A stretch of DNA of 64,000 nucleotides, from the NCBI GenBank assembly GCA_019637615.1, contig JAHBVJ010000033.1, positions 1 through 64,000 on the forward strand, written 5' to 3'. The notes below the pieces were generated by a model, which ran no database searches, was not told the origin of the DNA, and was given only the letters and a program-made list of their open reading frames with translations. Shown here piece after piece: positions 1 to 8,747 of the stretch. Position 1 is the first letter of the stretch. Each line of letters starts with the position of its first letter. A program made the translations under genes and the position numbers. The stretch is from Anaerolineae bacterium. GTDB taxonomy: Bacteria; Chloroflexota; Anaerolineae; Aggregatilineales; UBA2796.

Positions 1-474
1 TACGAGATGAAAAGTCGCCATGTCATTTGATTGCCCTTGTCTGTAATTGGTAGGAATGCGGTCATAGAAATATTACCGTCCGTATGATACCAGATTGCGC
101 ATAGCCTATGTTTCAAATTAGTTGAACATTCGCTGAACGATGAGGATTGATCATAGAGAGGGGAATTAATAGAAGGTCTGCAATGCCAATCATATTGTAT
201 GGGGACACGTTTCGCCGTCCGCGATCTGCTGCCATGACACAAGAGCTGTCCCCGCTTTGTCACTGCCACGCCACATGAGGAAGACCGTCCGTATCAACAT
301 GCTTATACTTCGTCGGAACGCGCCGCCATCGCGGGTTATGTTGCCATCCCCAAGTTCCTGTGCCATCTCCTTTGAAAGTAACGCCCGTTCTCCTTACAAA
401 TCCCCACGCTGAACAAGAAACAATTGTCTAGAAACATCCGATCAATTACTTACAGCATTCTAACGTTCTAATAC
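1..474. other. Intergenic, no gene recognised
   Basis: No open frame in this stretch has a credible start, ribosome site and family resemblance. The base composition is more AT-rich than the genes to the right. It may contain decayed coding sequence, but no translated piece could be matched to a family. Confidence 0.4.
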
Positions 475-503
475 TTGACAATAAGTTCTGGCACTGCTAT
501 ACT
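475..503 (+). promoter_or_regulatory. Consensus sigma-70 promoter without an obvious gene
   Basis: TTGACA at 475-480 and TATACT at 498-503 are separated by exactly 17 bp. The transcript would start near 510 and run rightward. The only small frame close behind it starts with ATG at 549 and encodes 25 residues (hydrophobic start MIWHFLVPL, stop at 624-626), which I cannot support as a gene. The promoter shares TTGACA, AAGTT and TATACTAC in the same phase with the promoter at 4312-4340 in front of the GntR gene. Confidence 0.55.
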
Positions 504-768
504 ACTCATTATGGATGATTGACTCCTATCCTCAAGAGACTATCTCCATGATCTGGCATTTTCTCGTGCCATTGAGCGTCGTATCCCTTTCGATCTGTTG
601 TCGCGCCAATGCTTCTGATGAGTAGTCATCTCAACCCAAGTGGAAATGCTGACGGGGCGAGAATCTACCGACGCCATAACCAAACATCGCTTCAACGATA
701 GTGAACTTCTAAGGCTTTGGCCTGCGGGGAAAATTGGGGACAACCGTCTTTCACAATCCTTGCCGTCG

Positions 769-884
769 CCCTGTTAGCCCTGATAACCCTGTTAGCGCCC
801 TGTTTTTCTCGGTTCAGGATGGCTCATTAAGCACACAGTCTCAACCGCTTCGTGATAACCCTGATAAAACAGGGTTAACAGGGC
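769..884. repeat. CCCTGTTA/TAACAGGG inverted repeats
   Basis: Direct and inverted copies of a CCCTGTTA/CCCTGATAA word. The right part holds a perfect hairpin: AACCCTG at 857-863, loop 864-869, CAGGGTT at 870-876, followed by a further TAACAGGGC that can pair with the GCCCTGTTA near 769. The small frames crossing this area are repeat-derived and are not reported as genes. The layout suggests a non-coding palindromic element. Confidence 0.5.
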
Positions 885-936
885 TTCACCCATCTATCAA
901 TGTGAGGTATGTCAACCGATGCCACATCCAACTACA

Positions 937-1228
937 GCGCGCCGTCCCTCGTCTTTGCTTGGCATCTCCACGCTGTCTTTACTCAGGACTAAGCACTCAG
1001 CACTAAGGACTGCCATTCACCACTCATCCCTGCATCTCACAGCGCGTCGCCCCTCGTTTTTGCTTGGCATCTCTACGCTGTCTTTACTCAGGACTAAGCA
1101 CTCAGCACTAAGGACTGCCATACACCACTCATCCCTGCATCTCACAGCGCGTCGCCCCTCGTCTTTGCCTAGCACTTCTACGCTGTCTTTACTCAGGACT
1201 AAGCACTCAGCACTAAGGACTACCATGA
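937..1228. repeat. 105-bp tandem repeat, three copies
   Basis: Copies start at 937, 1042 and 1147, an exact 105-bp period, with a few substitutions; the third copy stops short near 1228. Each unit contains a core with 7-bp periodicity, ACTCAGG-ACTAAGC-ACTCAGC-ACTAAGG-ACT (981-1011 in copy one). A near-identical core lies at 61021-61044. Open frames run through the repeat on both strands only because 105 is a multiple of three; there is no sign of a real protein. Confidence 0.85.
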
Positions 1229-1256
1229 TCCCCTCCGCACCAGCCAATGGGATCAT
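1225..1256. repeat. 32-bp REP-like palindrome (copy 1)
   Basis: ATGATCCC at 1225-1232 pairs perfectly with GGGATCAT at 1249-1256 around a 16-nt loop. The same 32-bp unit with three substitutions is found at 63925-63956, so it is a dispersed palindromic repeat. It abuts the third copy of the 105-bp tandem repeat and lies downstream of the mutarotase-like gene that ends at 1342. Confidence 0.75.
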
Positions 1257-1341
1257 TCAAGGGAGCATGTTACCAATGAGCAGAACCACCCGACTCGGAG
1301 TATCGGGCACCGACATGCACCAGCCATCACGGTTCCCTCGC

Positions 1342-2343
1342 TCAGGCCAAGGCAACCATATGCTCGGTGTGGCGTTCGACGCGGCTGACCTGTGTGAGGC
1401 CGGTATAGGCCAGCACGCTGACTTCATAGGTGATCGATTGCAGCGCGTCGAGCATGTAATGGCGTTTGGCGGCGACGGCCTGATCGAGCGCCAGCGGATA
1501 GCCAACCCACGGCTCGACGGCGAGATGATAGTGACCGCGCCAGCCGCCGTAGCTCATCCACAACCACAGGGCGCGGAAGACTTCGGGCGGGTACACCATC
1601 GCGATCCCGACTTGCTTGGCTTGATCGGTCAGCGCGAACCACGCCTCACTTGGCGCGGTGGCGTAGTGTCCGCCGGAAAGCATCGCTCCAGCGGGCGGAA
1701 TGACGCGCATATCGACATCGCCCGCAGCAGTCGGCAGCACAGGCCATGTGTACTCTTGTCCCGCCGTGCCGAGCTGCGCCGCCGACGCTTGATCGACCAG
1801 CATCGCGCCAGCGGGCAAATCCAAGCGGTGCTGCGGGCTGATCGCGAACATCGGGTGAATGCCCCAGATCAGCTCAAGCGGAGAAGCCGCCAGATTGCTC
1901 AGTCGGTAGCGTATCCGCACTTCGGGGCGCACCGCATCCAGCGTCAGCCACCGCTCGAAGCGGATCGGCGTGATCGGTGCGCTGACCGCTGTGTACAGGC
2001 ATACGCTGCCATCGGTGGTCGGCGTCGATTGCCAGTCCCACGCCAGCGCCCACAGCTCGCCATGATCTGGGATGCGTTCGCCGCCGAAGGTACACGCGTC
2101 AACAGTCGGCAGCAGGTCATCCCACCCGCCGACGAGATTATCATCGAACGACGCACCGAACGGCACGGGGCGTGGCACGCCGCGCGGGTTATGCCACAGG
2201 AATTCGGTATCGGTCGGTTTATGCACGATGCTGTAGATGCGTCCGCCCGTTTCTGGCATCACCATGATGCGCAGCACCGCGTTTTCCAGCACCACCGCCC
2301 GCAGTCCGTGATACTGCCAGTGCGGGTCAAGTCGCGCGTTCAT
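1342..2343 (-). CDS. Galactose mutarotase-like (aldose epimerase fold) protein
   Basis: A 333-residue protein with the beta-sandwich features of the galactose-mutarotase superfamily, in the subgroup that often sits in sugar-acid operons. Near the N-terminus it has the conserved ETGGRIYSI and FLWHNP segments, then a DDLLPT segment and an HGELWAL segment that supplies a substrate-site histidine, and later an EPWVGYP segment. Known members interconvert anomers or bind oxidised sugars; the exact substrate cannot be read here. Its ATG overlaps the TGA of the upstream enolase-family gene by four bases, so the two are translationally coupled. Its place with an SDR and an enolase-superfamily enzyme suggests help with a sugar or sugar-lactone intermediate. 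No signal peptide, so cytoplasmic. Confidence 0.75.
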   Translation of the reverse strand: MNARLDPHWQYHGLRAVVLENAVLRIMVMPETGGRIYSIVHKPTDTEFLWHNPRGVPRPVPFGASFDDNLVGGWDDLLPTVDACTFGGERIPDHGELWALAWDWQSTPTTDGSVCLYTAVSAPITPIRFERWLTLDAVRPEVRIRYRLSNLAASPLELIWGIHPMFAISPQHRLDLPAGAMLVDQASAAQLGTAGQEYTWPVLPTAAGDVDMRVIPPAGAMLSGGHYATAPSEAWFALTDQAKQVGIAMVYPPEVFRALWLWMSYGGWRGHYHLAVEPWVGYPLALDQAVAAKRHYMLDALQSITYEVSVLAYTGLTQVSRVERHTEHMVALA

Positions 2344-3524
2344 AAGGCGGGCGTCTTGTACAGGGTTTTCCCGCCGACGCTGATTTCCGTCTCCACCAGA
2401 TACTTTTGGAGAGCTGCCAGATCGGGCGTCAATCCCAACCCCGGCTTATCCGGCGCGGCGATGTTCCCGTTGGCGTCGGGCACCAGATGATCATGAGTCA
2501 GTTCGTAGGCCAACGACTTGAGTTCGACGGGATATTCGCACAGATCGTGCTCCGGCAAGCCCGCGTAAGGCTGTAGTGAGGCGCTCAGGGCGAGATGGGA
2601 GGTGAAAGTATGATTGATGAAACGCACAGGGTTGAACACCGCTTTGGATACCACATAGTCAGCCACCCGTTTCGCGATGGTGATCCCGCCGATGCGTCCG
2701 GTATCGATCTGGACGTAGCCGACGCCGCCATAGTCGATCATGTGCCGCGCCATGTGCTCGTTGTGCGCGCCCTCGCCGCCCGCGATGGCAACCGATCCGC
2801 TCTGCGCCGCCAGTGCGCGATACATGTCCAGTTCGCCCATCGGGAAAGGTTCTTCCAGCCAGTGGACGCGTGCCTCTTTCAGCATTTCCAAGCGTGCTTC
2901 GGCCTGTGCCAATTCGCTCCACACCGTGCCCGCATCGACGCACACGAGGCCATCTTTGCCCATGCCTTCGCGCGCCGCCATCACCTGATCACAGTCATCC
3001 TGCACGCTGCCAGTGCCGAACGGCCCCCAGCCGAACTTCGCCACCCTGTAGCCACGCGTGCGGATGCTTTTGGCCTTGTCGAGCGTGTCTTGTGCCGTAT
3101 CACCGAACAGCACCGACGCATACGGCGTCTTGGGGTGAGACTGCGCGTAGCCGAGCAGCTTCCACACGGGCTGTTGATAGCGCTGACCGAGCAAGTCCCA
3201 CAGCGCGATGTCGATGCCGGACAGGGCGTGGTCGGCGTGCAGCAAGTCCATGCTGTTATGGCGCACCGAGGCGTTGATGCGCGCGATGTCTTCGACGCCG
3301 TCGATCGACGCGCCGAGCACCGAGGCCAAGACGGGTTTGCACGCGCTGTGCGACATCGGCGTGATCATGCTGGCGATGGTGACCAGTGGCGAGGCTTCGC
3401 ATTCGCCCCAACCGACATAGCCGCCCGCCGCTATGCGCACCAGCAGTGCATCCTGACTGCCATCCCCGATGTCTTCGATGTGGGGCATCGCGAAGTAATA
3501 AAAATCTACTGCTTCAATTTTCAT
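2340..3524 (-). CDS. Enolase superfamily enzyme (mandelate racemase/muconate lactonizing type)
   Basis: 394 residues, normal for this family. The N-terminal capping domain (about 1-125) ends in the typical DIALWDLLGQ segment. In the barrel domain the YRVAKFG segment offers the Lys pair position, the metal ligands are Asp197 (CVDAG), the Glu of WLEEPF and the Glu of AGGEGA, and a late FINHTF segment supplies a His base. Family members abstract a proton alpha to a carboxylate, usually dehydrating or epimerising a sugar acid. I start at ATG 3524 because the predicted protein then begins MKIEAVDF as relatives do; a GTG at 3536 has no ribosome site. It follows the SDR gene by 16 bp and overlaps the mutarotase gene, so the three form one operon. 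The specific acid sugar is unknown. Confidence 0.85.
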   Translation of the reverse strand: MKIEAVDFYYFAMPHIEDIGDGSQDALLVRIAAGGYVGWGECEASPLVTIASMITPMSHSACKPVLASVLGASIDGVEDIARINASVRHNSMDLLHADHALSGIDIALWDLLGQRYQQPVWKLLGYAQSHPKTPYASVLFGDTAQDTLDKAKSIRTRGYRVAKFGWGPFGTGSVQDDCDQVMAAREGMGKDGLVCVDAGTVWSELAQAEARLEMLKEARVHWLEEPFPMGELDMYRALAAQSGSVAIAGGEGAHNEHMARHMIDYGGVGYVQIDTGRIGGITIAKRVADYVVSKAVFNPVRFINHTFTSHLALSASLQPYAGLPEHDLCEYPVELKSLAYELTHDHLVPDANGNIAAPDKPGLGLTPDLAALQKYLVETEISVGGKTLYKTPAL

Positions 3525-3540
3525 CCAAGAACTCACTTTT

Positions 3541-4293
3541 TCAGAAGGTGATGGTCAGGCCGCCATCAACAGTAATTACTTGTCCGGTAATGTACGATGC
3601 ATCGGGGCCAGCGAGAAATAAGGCGACCCCGGCGATTTCTTCAGGCTGTCCGGCACGCTTGAGCGGCAGATGGTGCCCATCGACGTAATTCTGACGGAAC
3701 CAATCGCTCTCCAGCTCGTTGACGCCATTGACCACGCTCATCGGCGTGTCGATGAACCCCGGCGCGATGGCGTTGACCAGAATATTACGGGCAGCCAGTT
3801 CCAGCGCCAAGCCGCGACAATACTGGTTGATGGCGGCTTTTGCCATGCTGTAGGCGGTCGCCAAGCGTTCGGCGCGTTCGCCATGAATCGAGGTGACGTG
3901 GATGATGCGCCCGCCGTCCGGCATGAACGGCACCGCCAAGCGCGTCATGAGCACCGCCCCGTTGATCATCAGATCGAACGGTCTGCGCCATTCGTCCAGC
4001 GACGAGGTGATGGCATCCGCGCCGAGAAACACGCCCGCGCAGTTGACCAGCGCATCGAGGCCGCCCCACGCGTCGTGTACCAGCGCCGTCAGCCGTTCCG
4101 CCGTCGCCGCCTCGTCATATGATCCCGCGCAGATCATATGATTCCCTTGCGGGAGTTCATCGCGCAAACTGGATAGGAGCGATTCGCGGCGGGCAACCAG
4201 ACACACATCCCAGCCTTCGCGAGCAAAACGGACAGCGGTGGCGTGCCCGATCCCGGAAGAAGCTCCGGTGATGATGACTCGTTTGCGCGGCAT
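3541..4293 (-). CDS. SDR family NAD(P)-dependent oxidoreductase
   Basis: A 250-residue classical short-chain dehydrogenase. The Rossmann motif TGASSGIG lies at the N-terminus, followed by the NCAG motif, a Ser on the strand before the active site, and the catalytic YSMAK (YxxxK). The C-terminal GPDASYITGQ and VDGG segments are also typical. Such enzymes oxidise sugars or sugar alcohols with NAD(P); with the neighbouring enolase-family enzyme and mutarotase-like protein, a sugar 1-dehydrogenase role is plausible but inferred. I chose ATG 4293 because AAAGGG stands about nine bases ahead of it; an in-frame ATG at 4311 lacks a site. First gene of the minus-strand operon, divergent from the GntR gene. 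Confidence 0.88.
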   Translation of the reverse strand: MPRKRVIITGASSGIGHATAVRFAREGWDVCLVARRESLLSSLRDELPQGNHMICAGSYDEAATAERLTALVHDAWGGLDALVNCAGVFLGADAITSSLDEWRRPFDLMINGAVLMTRLAVPFMPDGGRIIHVTSIHGERAERLATAYSMAKAAINQYCRGLALELAARNILVNAIAPGFIDTPMSVVNGVNELESDWFRQNYVDGHHLPLKRAGQPEEIAGVALFLAGPDASYITGQVITVDGGLTITF

Positions 4294-4311
4294 GACAGGG
4301 AACCCTTTCAT

Positions 4312-4340
4312 TTGACAAAAAGTTGACAGGTCACTATACT
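4312..4340 (+). promoter_or_regulatory. Sigma-70 promoter of the GntR regulator gene
   Basis: TTGACA at 4312-4317, a 17-bp spacer and TATACT at 4335-4340 match the consensus exactly. A second TTGACA at 4323-4328 makes a direct repeat inside the spacer, which could be part of an operator. Transcription would begin near 4347, giving a 35-base leader to the ATG at 4382. The opposite SDR operon starts only some 20 bases away, so a protein bound here could control both directions. Confidence 0.75.
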
Positions 4341-4381
4341 ACCTTTAATTGTCACTTGTCGCAAGCCATAGGACAGACTTC

Positions 4382-5353
4382 ATGCCCAAAGAAATGATCA
4401 CCGCTGAAGAAATCCAGCAAGCTGTCATCAACCGGATCATGAGTCGTCAGTACGTTCCCGGCGAACGGTTGCCTTCGGTACGCGATCTAGCTGATCAATT
4501 GGGGTCGAACCGCAACACCGTGAATAAGGCGTATCAGATGCTCTCGGAAATCGGGGTAATCGAGAGCTTACCGGGTGGGCGCAAGGGCTTCCAAGTCAAA
4601 GAGATGGCGGACGCTAACCAGCCAGCCAACAGCGACTTCGCGACATATTTCTATCAACAAGCTGTGAATCTGGCGTGGCAAGCGCTGGCGGCGGGCATGA
4701 CCGCGCCGGAAACCTTGCATAACCTGACGGAAGCCGTCCATGAAGTGTACGAGTTGGGCGAGGTCAACATCGCGTTTTACGAATGCAATGAGCACGACAG
4801 CCGCGACATGGGTGAGTACCTGAGCCGCAAGCTGGATACGGATGTTTACTTCGGCACGCTGGACGACTTATACGCGGACATCGACGGGGCAGTAGAAAAG
4901 TACGATTTGATCGTGACCACCTTCCATCATCTTTCCGAAGTGACCGAACGGCTGCGGCAAAATGTCGAGCAGGTGGTGGGCGTCGATACGCGCATGACGC
5001 CGGAGACGATGCTGCGGATCGCGCGGTTGCCGAACCCGAACGTGGGCTTGGTCGCCACGCTGGAAACGACCACCCAGATGCTCAAGCACATCATCTATAG
5101 TTACTTCCCCGACCGCAAAGTGCAGGCCGTGACGATTACCGACCACAACGCGGTGATGAATGTCGCGCAGTCCTGCGATCATCTAGTCGTGACTCATACT
5201 TGCGCCGACGAAGTGAGACAGATCACGCGGCGCGAACCCGATGTCGTGGTGAACTTCCAGATCGATGAGCAGTCGATCCAGTTTCTGAGCCGCCGCGTCC
5301 ATGAAACGCGCACGCAGAAGACCGCGACTCTGCATCCCCCGTTGGCTTCCTAG
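4382..5353 (+). CDS. GntR-family transcriptional regulator
   Basis: 323 residues. The first 75 residues form a GntR winged helix-turn-helix: the YVPGERLPSVRDLADQLG segment is followed by NRNTVNKAYQML and a wing ending in KGFQVKEM. The rest is a longer ligand-binding or dimerisation region that I cannot assign to the FCD or UTRA classes with confidence; it has a late VVTFHHL-like hydrophobic strand pattern. ATG 4382 is chosen because AGGA stands eight bases ahead and because the consensus promoter just upstream would place an alternative TTG at 4349 at the transcript start. It probably controls the adjacent importer (next gene 68 bp on) and perhaps the divergent SDR/enolase operon. Confidence 0.85.
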   Translation: MPKEMITAEEIQQAVINRIMSRQYVPGERLPSVRDLADQLGSNRNTVNKAYQMLSEIGVIESLPGGRKGFQVKEMADANQPANSDFATYFYQQAVNLAWQALAAGMTAPETLHNLTEAVHEVYELGEVNIAFYECNEHDSRDMGEYLSRKLDTDVYFGTLDDLYADIDGAVEKYDLIVTTFHHLSEVTERLRQNVEQVVGVDTRMTPETMLRIARLPNPNVGLVATLETTTQMLKHIIYSYFPDRKVQAVTITDHNAVMNVAQSCDHLVVTHTCADEVRQITRREPDVVVNFQIDEQSIQFLSRRVHETRTQKTATLHPPLAS

Positions 5354-5421
5354 GTCAAAGGTGGTGACATCCCGCCGAAAAGGCCAAGTAGCAAAAGACT
5401 TGAAACGTTTAGGAGAGTATT

Positions 5422-6723
5422 ATGTTCAGAAAAAGTATGCGTTCAAAACTACTCATCTTATGTGCCGCCCTGTTACTGGTGATACAGACGGTACCCTTGA
5501 AGGCGCAAGAGCCTACCAAGCTCGTCTTCTGGGACAACTTGTTCGCGGTTGATGAGACCGGCCCGCGTGAAGATCAATTCATCTTCCGCGCCCTCGATAT
5601 GTTCCAGAAGGAAAATCCCGACATCGTCATCGAACGCGTTCACCAAGCGCCTGACCTCGGCACCTTTGATCAACTACTGCGTGCTGCCAGCGTAGCGGGC
5701 AACGGGCCAGATGTGTTCAACGAATTCGCCGGTGGGTCGCTGATCAGCTTCGCGCCCTTCATCGAGCCGCTGGACAGCTACTTCACCAAGGAAGAGATGG
5801 ATCAGATCGTTGGTTGGGATGCGGTACGCAACGACTTCAAATCCGATGGGGCGCTGCTCGGCGTGCCGTACGGGGCGGGTTCGTACTTCGCGATTTACTA
5901 CAACAAAAAGATGATGGAAAAAGGCGGCGTGGATATGTCGAAGTTCACGCCCCCCGAAACATGGGAAGACCTGATCACGCTGGCGCAAGGCATCAAGGAT
6001 CACGGCGTGCAGCCCTTCGCGATGGGTGAGCAAGAAGGCTACACCGGCGCGTGGGTGATGGCGACGCTGGTCGGTGGTCTGATGGGGCCGCAAGCCTTCT
6101 TCGATATGCGCGCACGCACCAAGCCGATCAACTCGCCAGAGTGGGTGCAAGCCTATGAAGCCTACAAGCAGTTATACACGCTTGGCTTGGTCAATGTAGA
6201 CGCGGGTTCGCTGCCGAGCGGTGATGGACAGCTCAAGTTCACGCAGGGCGAGTCGGCCATGTGGATTCAGGGCGGTTGGGCGAACAAGGACATCAACAAC
6301 ATCTTCGGTGAAGATGCTGGCCTGTTCAAAATCCCGACGCTAAAGGGTTCCGTGTATCCGGGTGGTCTCGCGGGCGGCCCGAATATTTCGTTGGCAGTGA
6401 TGAATTACTCCAAAGTGAAGCCAGAAGCGATCAAGTTCATCAAGTTCATGCTGCGTCCAGACGTGCTCGATCTGTACGTGTCGCTGAACCAGACCGAACC
6501 GTCGAACCATCTGAAGGCTGACCCTGCCGTAATCCAGAACCCGCTGCTGAAGATTCAGGCGGAACAGATCCTCGAAGGAAAAACGATTTACCCGTTTGAC
6601 AACATCATGCCGGGTGAAATTAACTCGATGTTCTACCGCTTGAACGCAGCCGTGTTCATCGGACAACTATCTTCACAAGAAGCTGCCGATCAACTTCAAG
6701 CGGCCTACGACGCGATGAAGTAA
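5422..6723 (+). CDS. Sugar ABC transporter substrate-binding protein (family 1)
   Basis: 433 residues with a Sec signal peptide: KSMRSK, a hydrophobic stretch of about 15, and a cleavage region near LKAQEP. The mature part has the FWDNLF and GNGPDVF segments, GVPYGAG, YYNKKMMEKGG and PETWEDL in the usual order for extracellular solute-binding proteins of the CUT1 (maltose-type) class. It would hold the sugar outside the membrane and hand it to the two permeases that follow. The strong site AGGAGAG at 5411-5417 sets the start. A stable hairpin follows the stop codon, which often keeps the binding-protein mRNA more abundant than that of the permeases. With a GH36 enzyme two genes on, an alpha-galactoside ligand is the best guess. 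Confidence 0.9.
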   Translation: MFRKSMRSKLLILCAALLLVIQTVPLKAQEPTKLVFWDNLFAVDETGPREDQFIFRALDMFQKENPDIVIERVHQAPDLGTFDQLLRAASVAGNGPDVFNEFAGGSLISFAPFIEPLDSYFTKEEMDQIVGWDAVRNDFKSDGALLGVPYGAGSYFAIYYNKKMMEKGGVDMSKFTPPETWEDLITLAQGIKDHGVQPFAMGEQEGYTGAWVMATLVGGLMGPQAFFDMRARTKPINSPEWVQAYEAYKQLYTLGLVNVDAGSLPSGDGQLKFTQGESAMWIQGGWANKDINNIFGEDAGLFKIPTLKGSVYPGGLAGGPNISLAVMNYSKVKPEAIKFIKFMLRPDVLDLYVSLNQTEPSNHLKADPAVIQNPLLKIQAEQILEGKTIYPFDNIMPGEINSMFYRLNAAVFIGQLSSQEAADQLQAAYDAMK

Positions 6724-6740
6724 GAGATCAGAAATCGGAT

Positions 6741-6772
6741 TGCATGGGTGGCAGTGAGTGGCTGCCCATGCA
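6741..6772 (+). terminator. Hairpin after binding-protein gene
   Basis: TGCATGGG at 6741-6748 pairs with CCCATGCA at 6765-6772; the inner GCAG/CTGC can extend the pairing. No T-run follows, so it is more likely a partial terminator or an RNA-stabilising 3' structure between the binding protein and the permease genes than a full stop. Similar hairpins stand in the same place in the other two importer loci. Confidence 0.5.
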
Positions 6773-6971
6773 TCCGGGCGATTTCGCAAGGTTGAGGTGA
6801 GTTTCAGAGAGAGTACCCGATAGCTATGGCGGATTGACACCCGACGTTGCAACAGAGACATAGAGAACACAATCCCGCCGGGACTCCAGCCAAATGACCG
6901 CTGTTCAGGTAGATATCCGTTGATTGGTTGGCTTTCGAAACTCAAGTTTTTTAAGAAATGAGCAACATTTT

Positions 6972-7844
6972 ATGAATAGTTTAGCCAAAGCAGAAGAACG
7001 CTTTGCGTATTTCGCCATCCTTCCCTCTGTGCTCATCATCGGTGTTCTCCTGCTGTATCCGATTTGCTACGCGATCTTCGTCAGTTTCAACAAGACCGTC
7101 AACGGCGTCAATTTCGAGTGGATCGGGCTGTCGAATTACACACGGCTGCTGCAAGATCCGACGCTGTGGCGCGTGCTAGGGAACAACTTCCTATTCTTGA
7201 TCGCGGTGCCGTTGGTGCTGCTGGCGGCGCTGCTGTGCGCCGCACTGATTTATGAGGAAGTCTGGGGCTGGCAATTCTTCCGCGTGGTGTTCTTCATGCC
7301 ATCGGTGATCTCGACGGTGGTGATCGGTACGCTGTTCCGCCAATTGTTCGCGTATCGGGGGCCGATCAACGAAATCATGATGTCGCTCGGCTACCAACCC
7401 GTTGACTGGTTAGCGCGTGGCAGTTCGTCGGTATTCGTGATCATTCTCGTGCTGGTATGGAGCGGGTTTGGCTACGGCATGTTGATCCTGCTATCCGCGA
7501 TGTCCAGCATCGATCCGGCGATCTTCGAGTCGTCGCGCTTGGACGGCGCGAACTGGTGGCAGCGAGTGCGCTACATCACGATCCCGCTGATCGCCAAAGT
7601 GATCGCATTTTTGACGGTGATCAATGTGATTTACACCTTCCTATCGCTGTTCGGATTGATCTTCGTGCTGACCAACGGTGGCCCCGGTTACGAGACGACC
7701 ACCCTCGATTACTTCATTTATCTGAAAGCCTTCAGCGGCTTCGACTTCGGGCAAGCGGCGGCGCTGGCGCTGATGCTGGCCTTGATCACGCTAGGACTGA
7801 CGGTGATCCAACTGCGCGTCGCGAAATTCGAGGAGAGTGACTAG
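6972..7844 (+). CDS. Sugar ABC transporter permease (MalF/UgpA-like)
   Basis: 290 residues with six predicted membrane helices, the first at about 12-32. Near the C-terminal third it has the EAA loop that docks on the ATPase: ESSRLDGANWWQRVRYITIPLI, a near-perfect match to the CUT1 pattern EAAxxDGAxxxxxFxxIxxP. The preferred start is ATG 6972, giving the MNSLAKAEERFAYF beginning usual for the family; an upstream TTG at 6924 would add an unsupported 16 residues. It partners the next gene. No ATP-binding subunit is encoded in this operon. Confidence 0.9.
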   Translation: MNSLAKAEERFAYFAILPSVLIIGVLLLYPICYAIFVSFNKTVNGVNFEWIGLSNYTRLLQDPTLWRVLGNNFLFLIAVPLVLLAALLCAALIYEEVWGWQFFRVVFFMPSVISTVVIGTLFRQLFAYRGPINEIMMSLGYQPVDWLARGSSSVFVIILVLVWSGFGYGMLILLSAMSSIDPAIFESSRLDGANWWQRVRYITIPLIAKVIAFLTVINVIYTFLSLFGLIFVLTNGGPGYETTTLDYFIYLKAFSGFDFGQAAALALMLALITLGLTVIQLRVAKFEESD

Positions 7845-8744
7845 ATGGGAACACAAGCTCAGGATATTCCGACGGCGAAATCACAGCGATCCGTCTCGAA
7901 GCTGGGCATCGATCCTAAGCTGCAACGGGCATTGCTGGTCAAATTACCCGTGTTTCTGGCGCTGTGCTTGGTAGCACTGACGACCCTGCTGCCCTTGGGC
8001 TACATGGGCATGACGGCGCTCAAGACGCGCACGGAATATCTCACCAATCCATTCGGGCTGCCACAGAGCTTTTATCTCGATAATTTCCGCGTGATGATCG
8101 AGAACTACGGTTTTTTGCGGAGCTTCGGCAATTCCGTACTGATCGTGGGATCGGCGTTGTTCCTGTCGCTGCTGATCGGCAGTCTGGCGGCCTTCGCGGT
8201 GGCGAAATTGCGCTTCCGGGGCAAGCGGGTGTTCTTCCTATTCCTGATCTCGCTGCAATTGATCCCCGGTCAGGTGCTGTTGATCCCGATTTACCTGCTG
8301 TTTTCGCGGTTGGGGATGATCAACAACTATTTGTCAGTGATTTTCATGTACATGGTGGGCAGTTTACCGTTCAGCATCTTCTTCCTGAGCGCCAGTTTCC
8401 GCAACATGCCTGACGAGCTGATGGAAGCCGCGCGGATCGACGGTGCATCGTTTCGAGAGGTGTTCCAGCACATCATTTTACCGATGGGTCGCCCTGCCAT
8501 CCTCACGCTCGGCATTCTGAACTTCTTGAGCATGTGGAACGAGCTGATCCTCGCGCTGATGCTGCTGCCCGATGAAAACAAACGCACCATCACGGCCTCG
8601 GTATCGATGGTGATCGGGCGCTTCACCACCAATCAACCATTGCTGATGACCGGTCTGTTGATGTCATCGCTGCCGACCGTCGTTGTACTCGTCATGTTCT
8701 CTAATTACCTTGTCAAAGGCATTTCGGCGGGCATTGGCAAGTAG
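7845..8744 (+). CDS. Sugar ABC transporter permease (MalG/UgpE-like)
   Basis: 299 residues with six predicted membrane segments and a cytoplasmic N-terminal tail of about 35 residues. The EAA loop reads EAARIDGASFREVFQHIILP, matching the CUT1 consensus. The start codon directly follows the stop of the first permease, with GAGGAG inside the end of that gene, so the two are translated together and form the heterodimeric channel. The protein ends with the family-typical KGISAG segment. Confidence 0.9.
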   Translation: MGTQAQDIPTAKSQRSVSKLGIDPKLQRALLVKLPVFLALCLVALTTLLPLGYMGMTALKTRTEYLTNPFGLPQSFYLDNFRVMIENYGFLRSFGNSVLIVGSALFLSLLIGSLAAFAVAKLRFRGKRVFFLFLISLQLIPGQVLLIPIYLLFSRLGMINNYLSVIFMYMVGSLPFSIFFLSASFRNMPDELMEAARIDGASFREVFQHIILPMGRPAILTLGILNFLSMWNELILALMLLPDENKRTITASVSMVIGRFTTNQPLLMTGLLMSSLPTVVVLVMFSNYLVKGISAGIGK

Positions 8745-8747
8745 CCG

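Noticed and set aside
937..1228. CRISPR array
   Set aside because: The 105-bp units repeat end to end without unique spacers, and no cas genes are present.
919..2490. 523-codon plus-strand frame
   Set aside because: Starts inside the 105-bp repeat and then runs antisense to the mutarotase-like gene; no ribosome site and no family resemblance. A shadow frame caused by codon bias.
2595..3551. 318-codon plus-strand frame
   Set aside because: Antisense to the enolase-superfamily gene, no ribosome site and shadow-type composition.
5398..5411. LacI-type operator TGAAACGTTTAG before the first binding-protein gene
   Set aside because: Only the central AAACGTTT is symmetrical, it is not repeated, and the adjacent regulator is of the GntR class.
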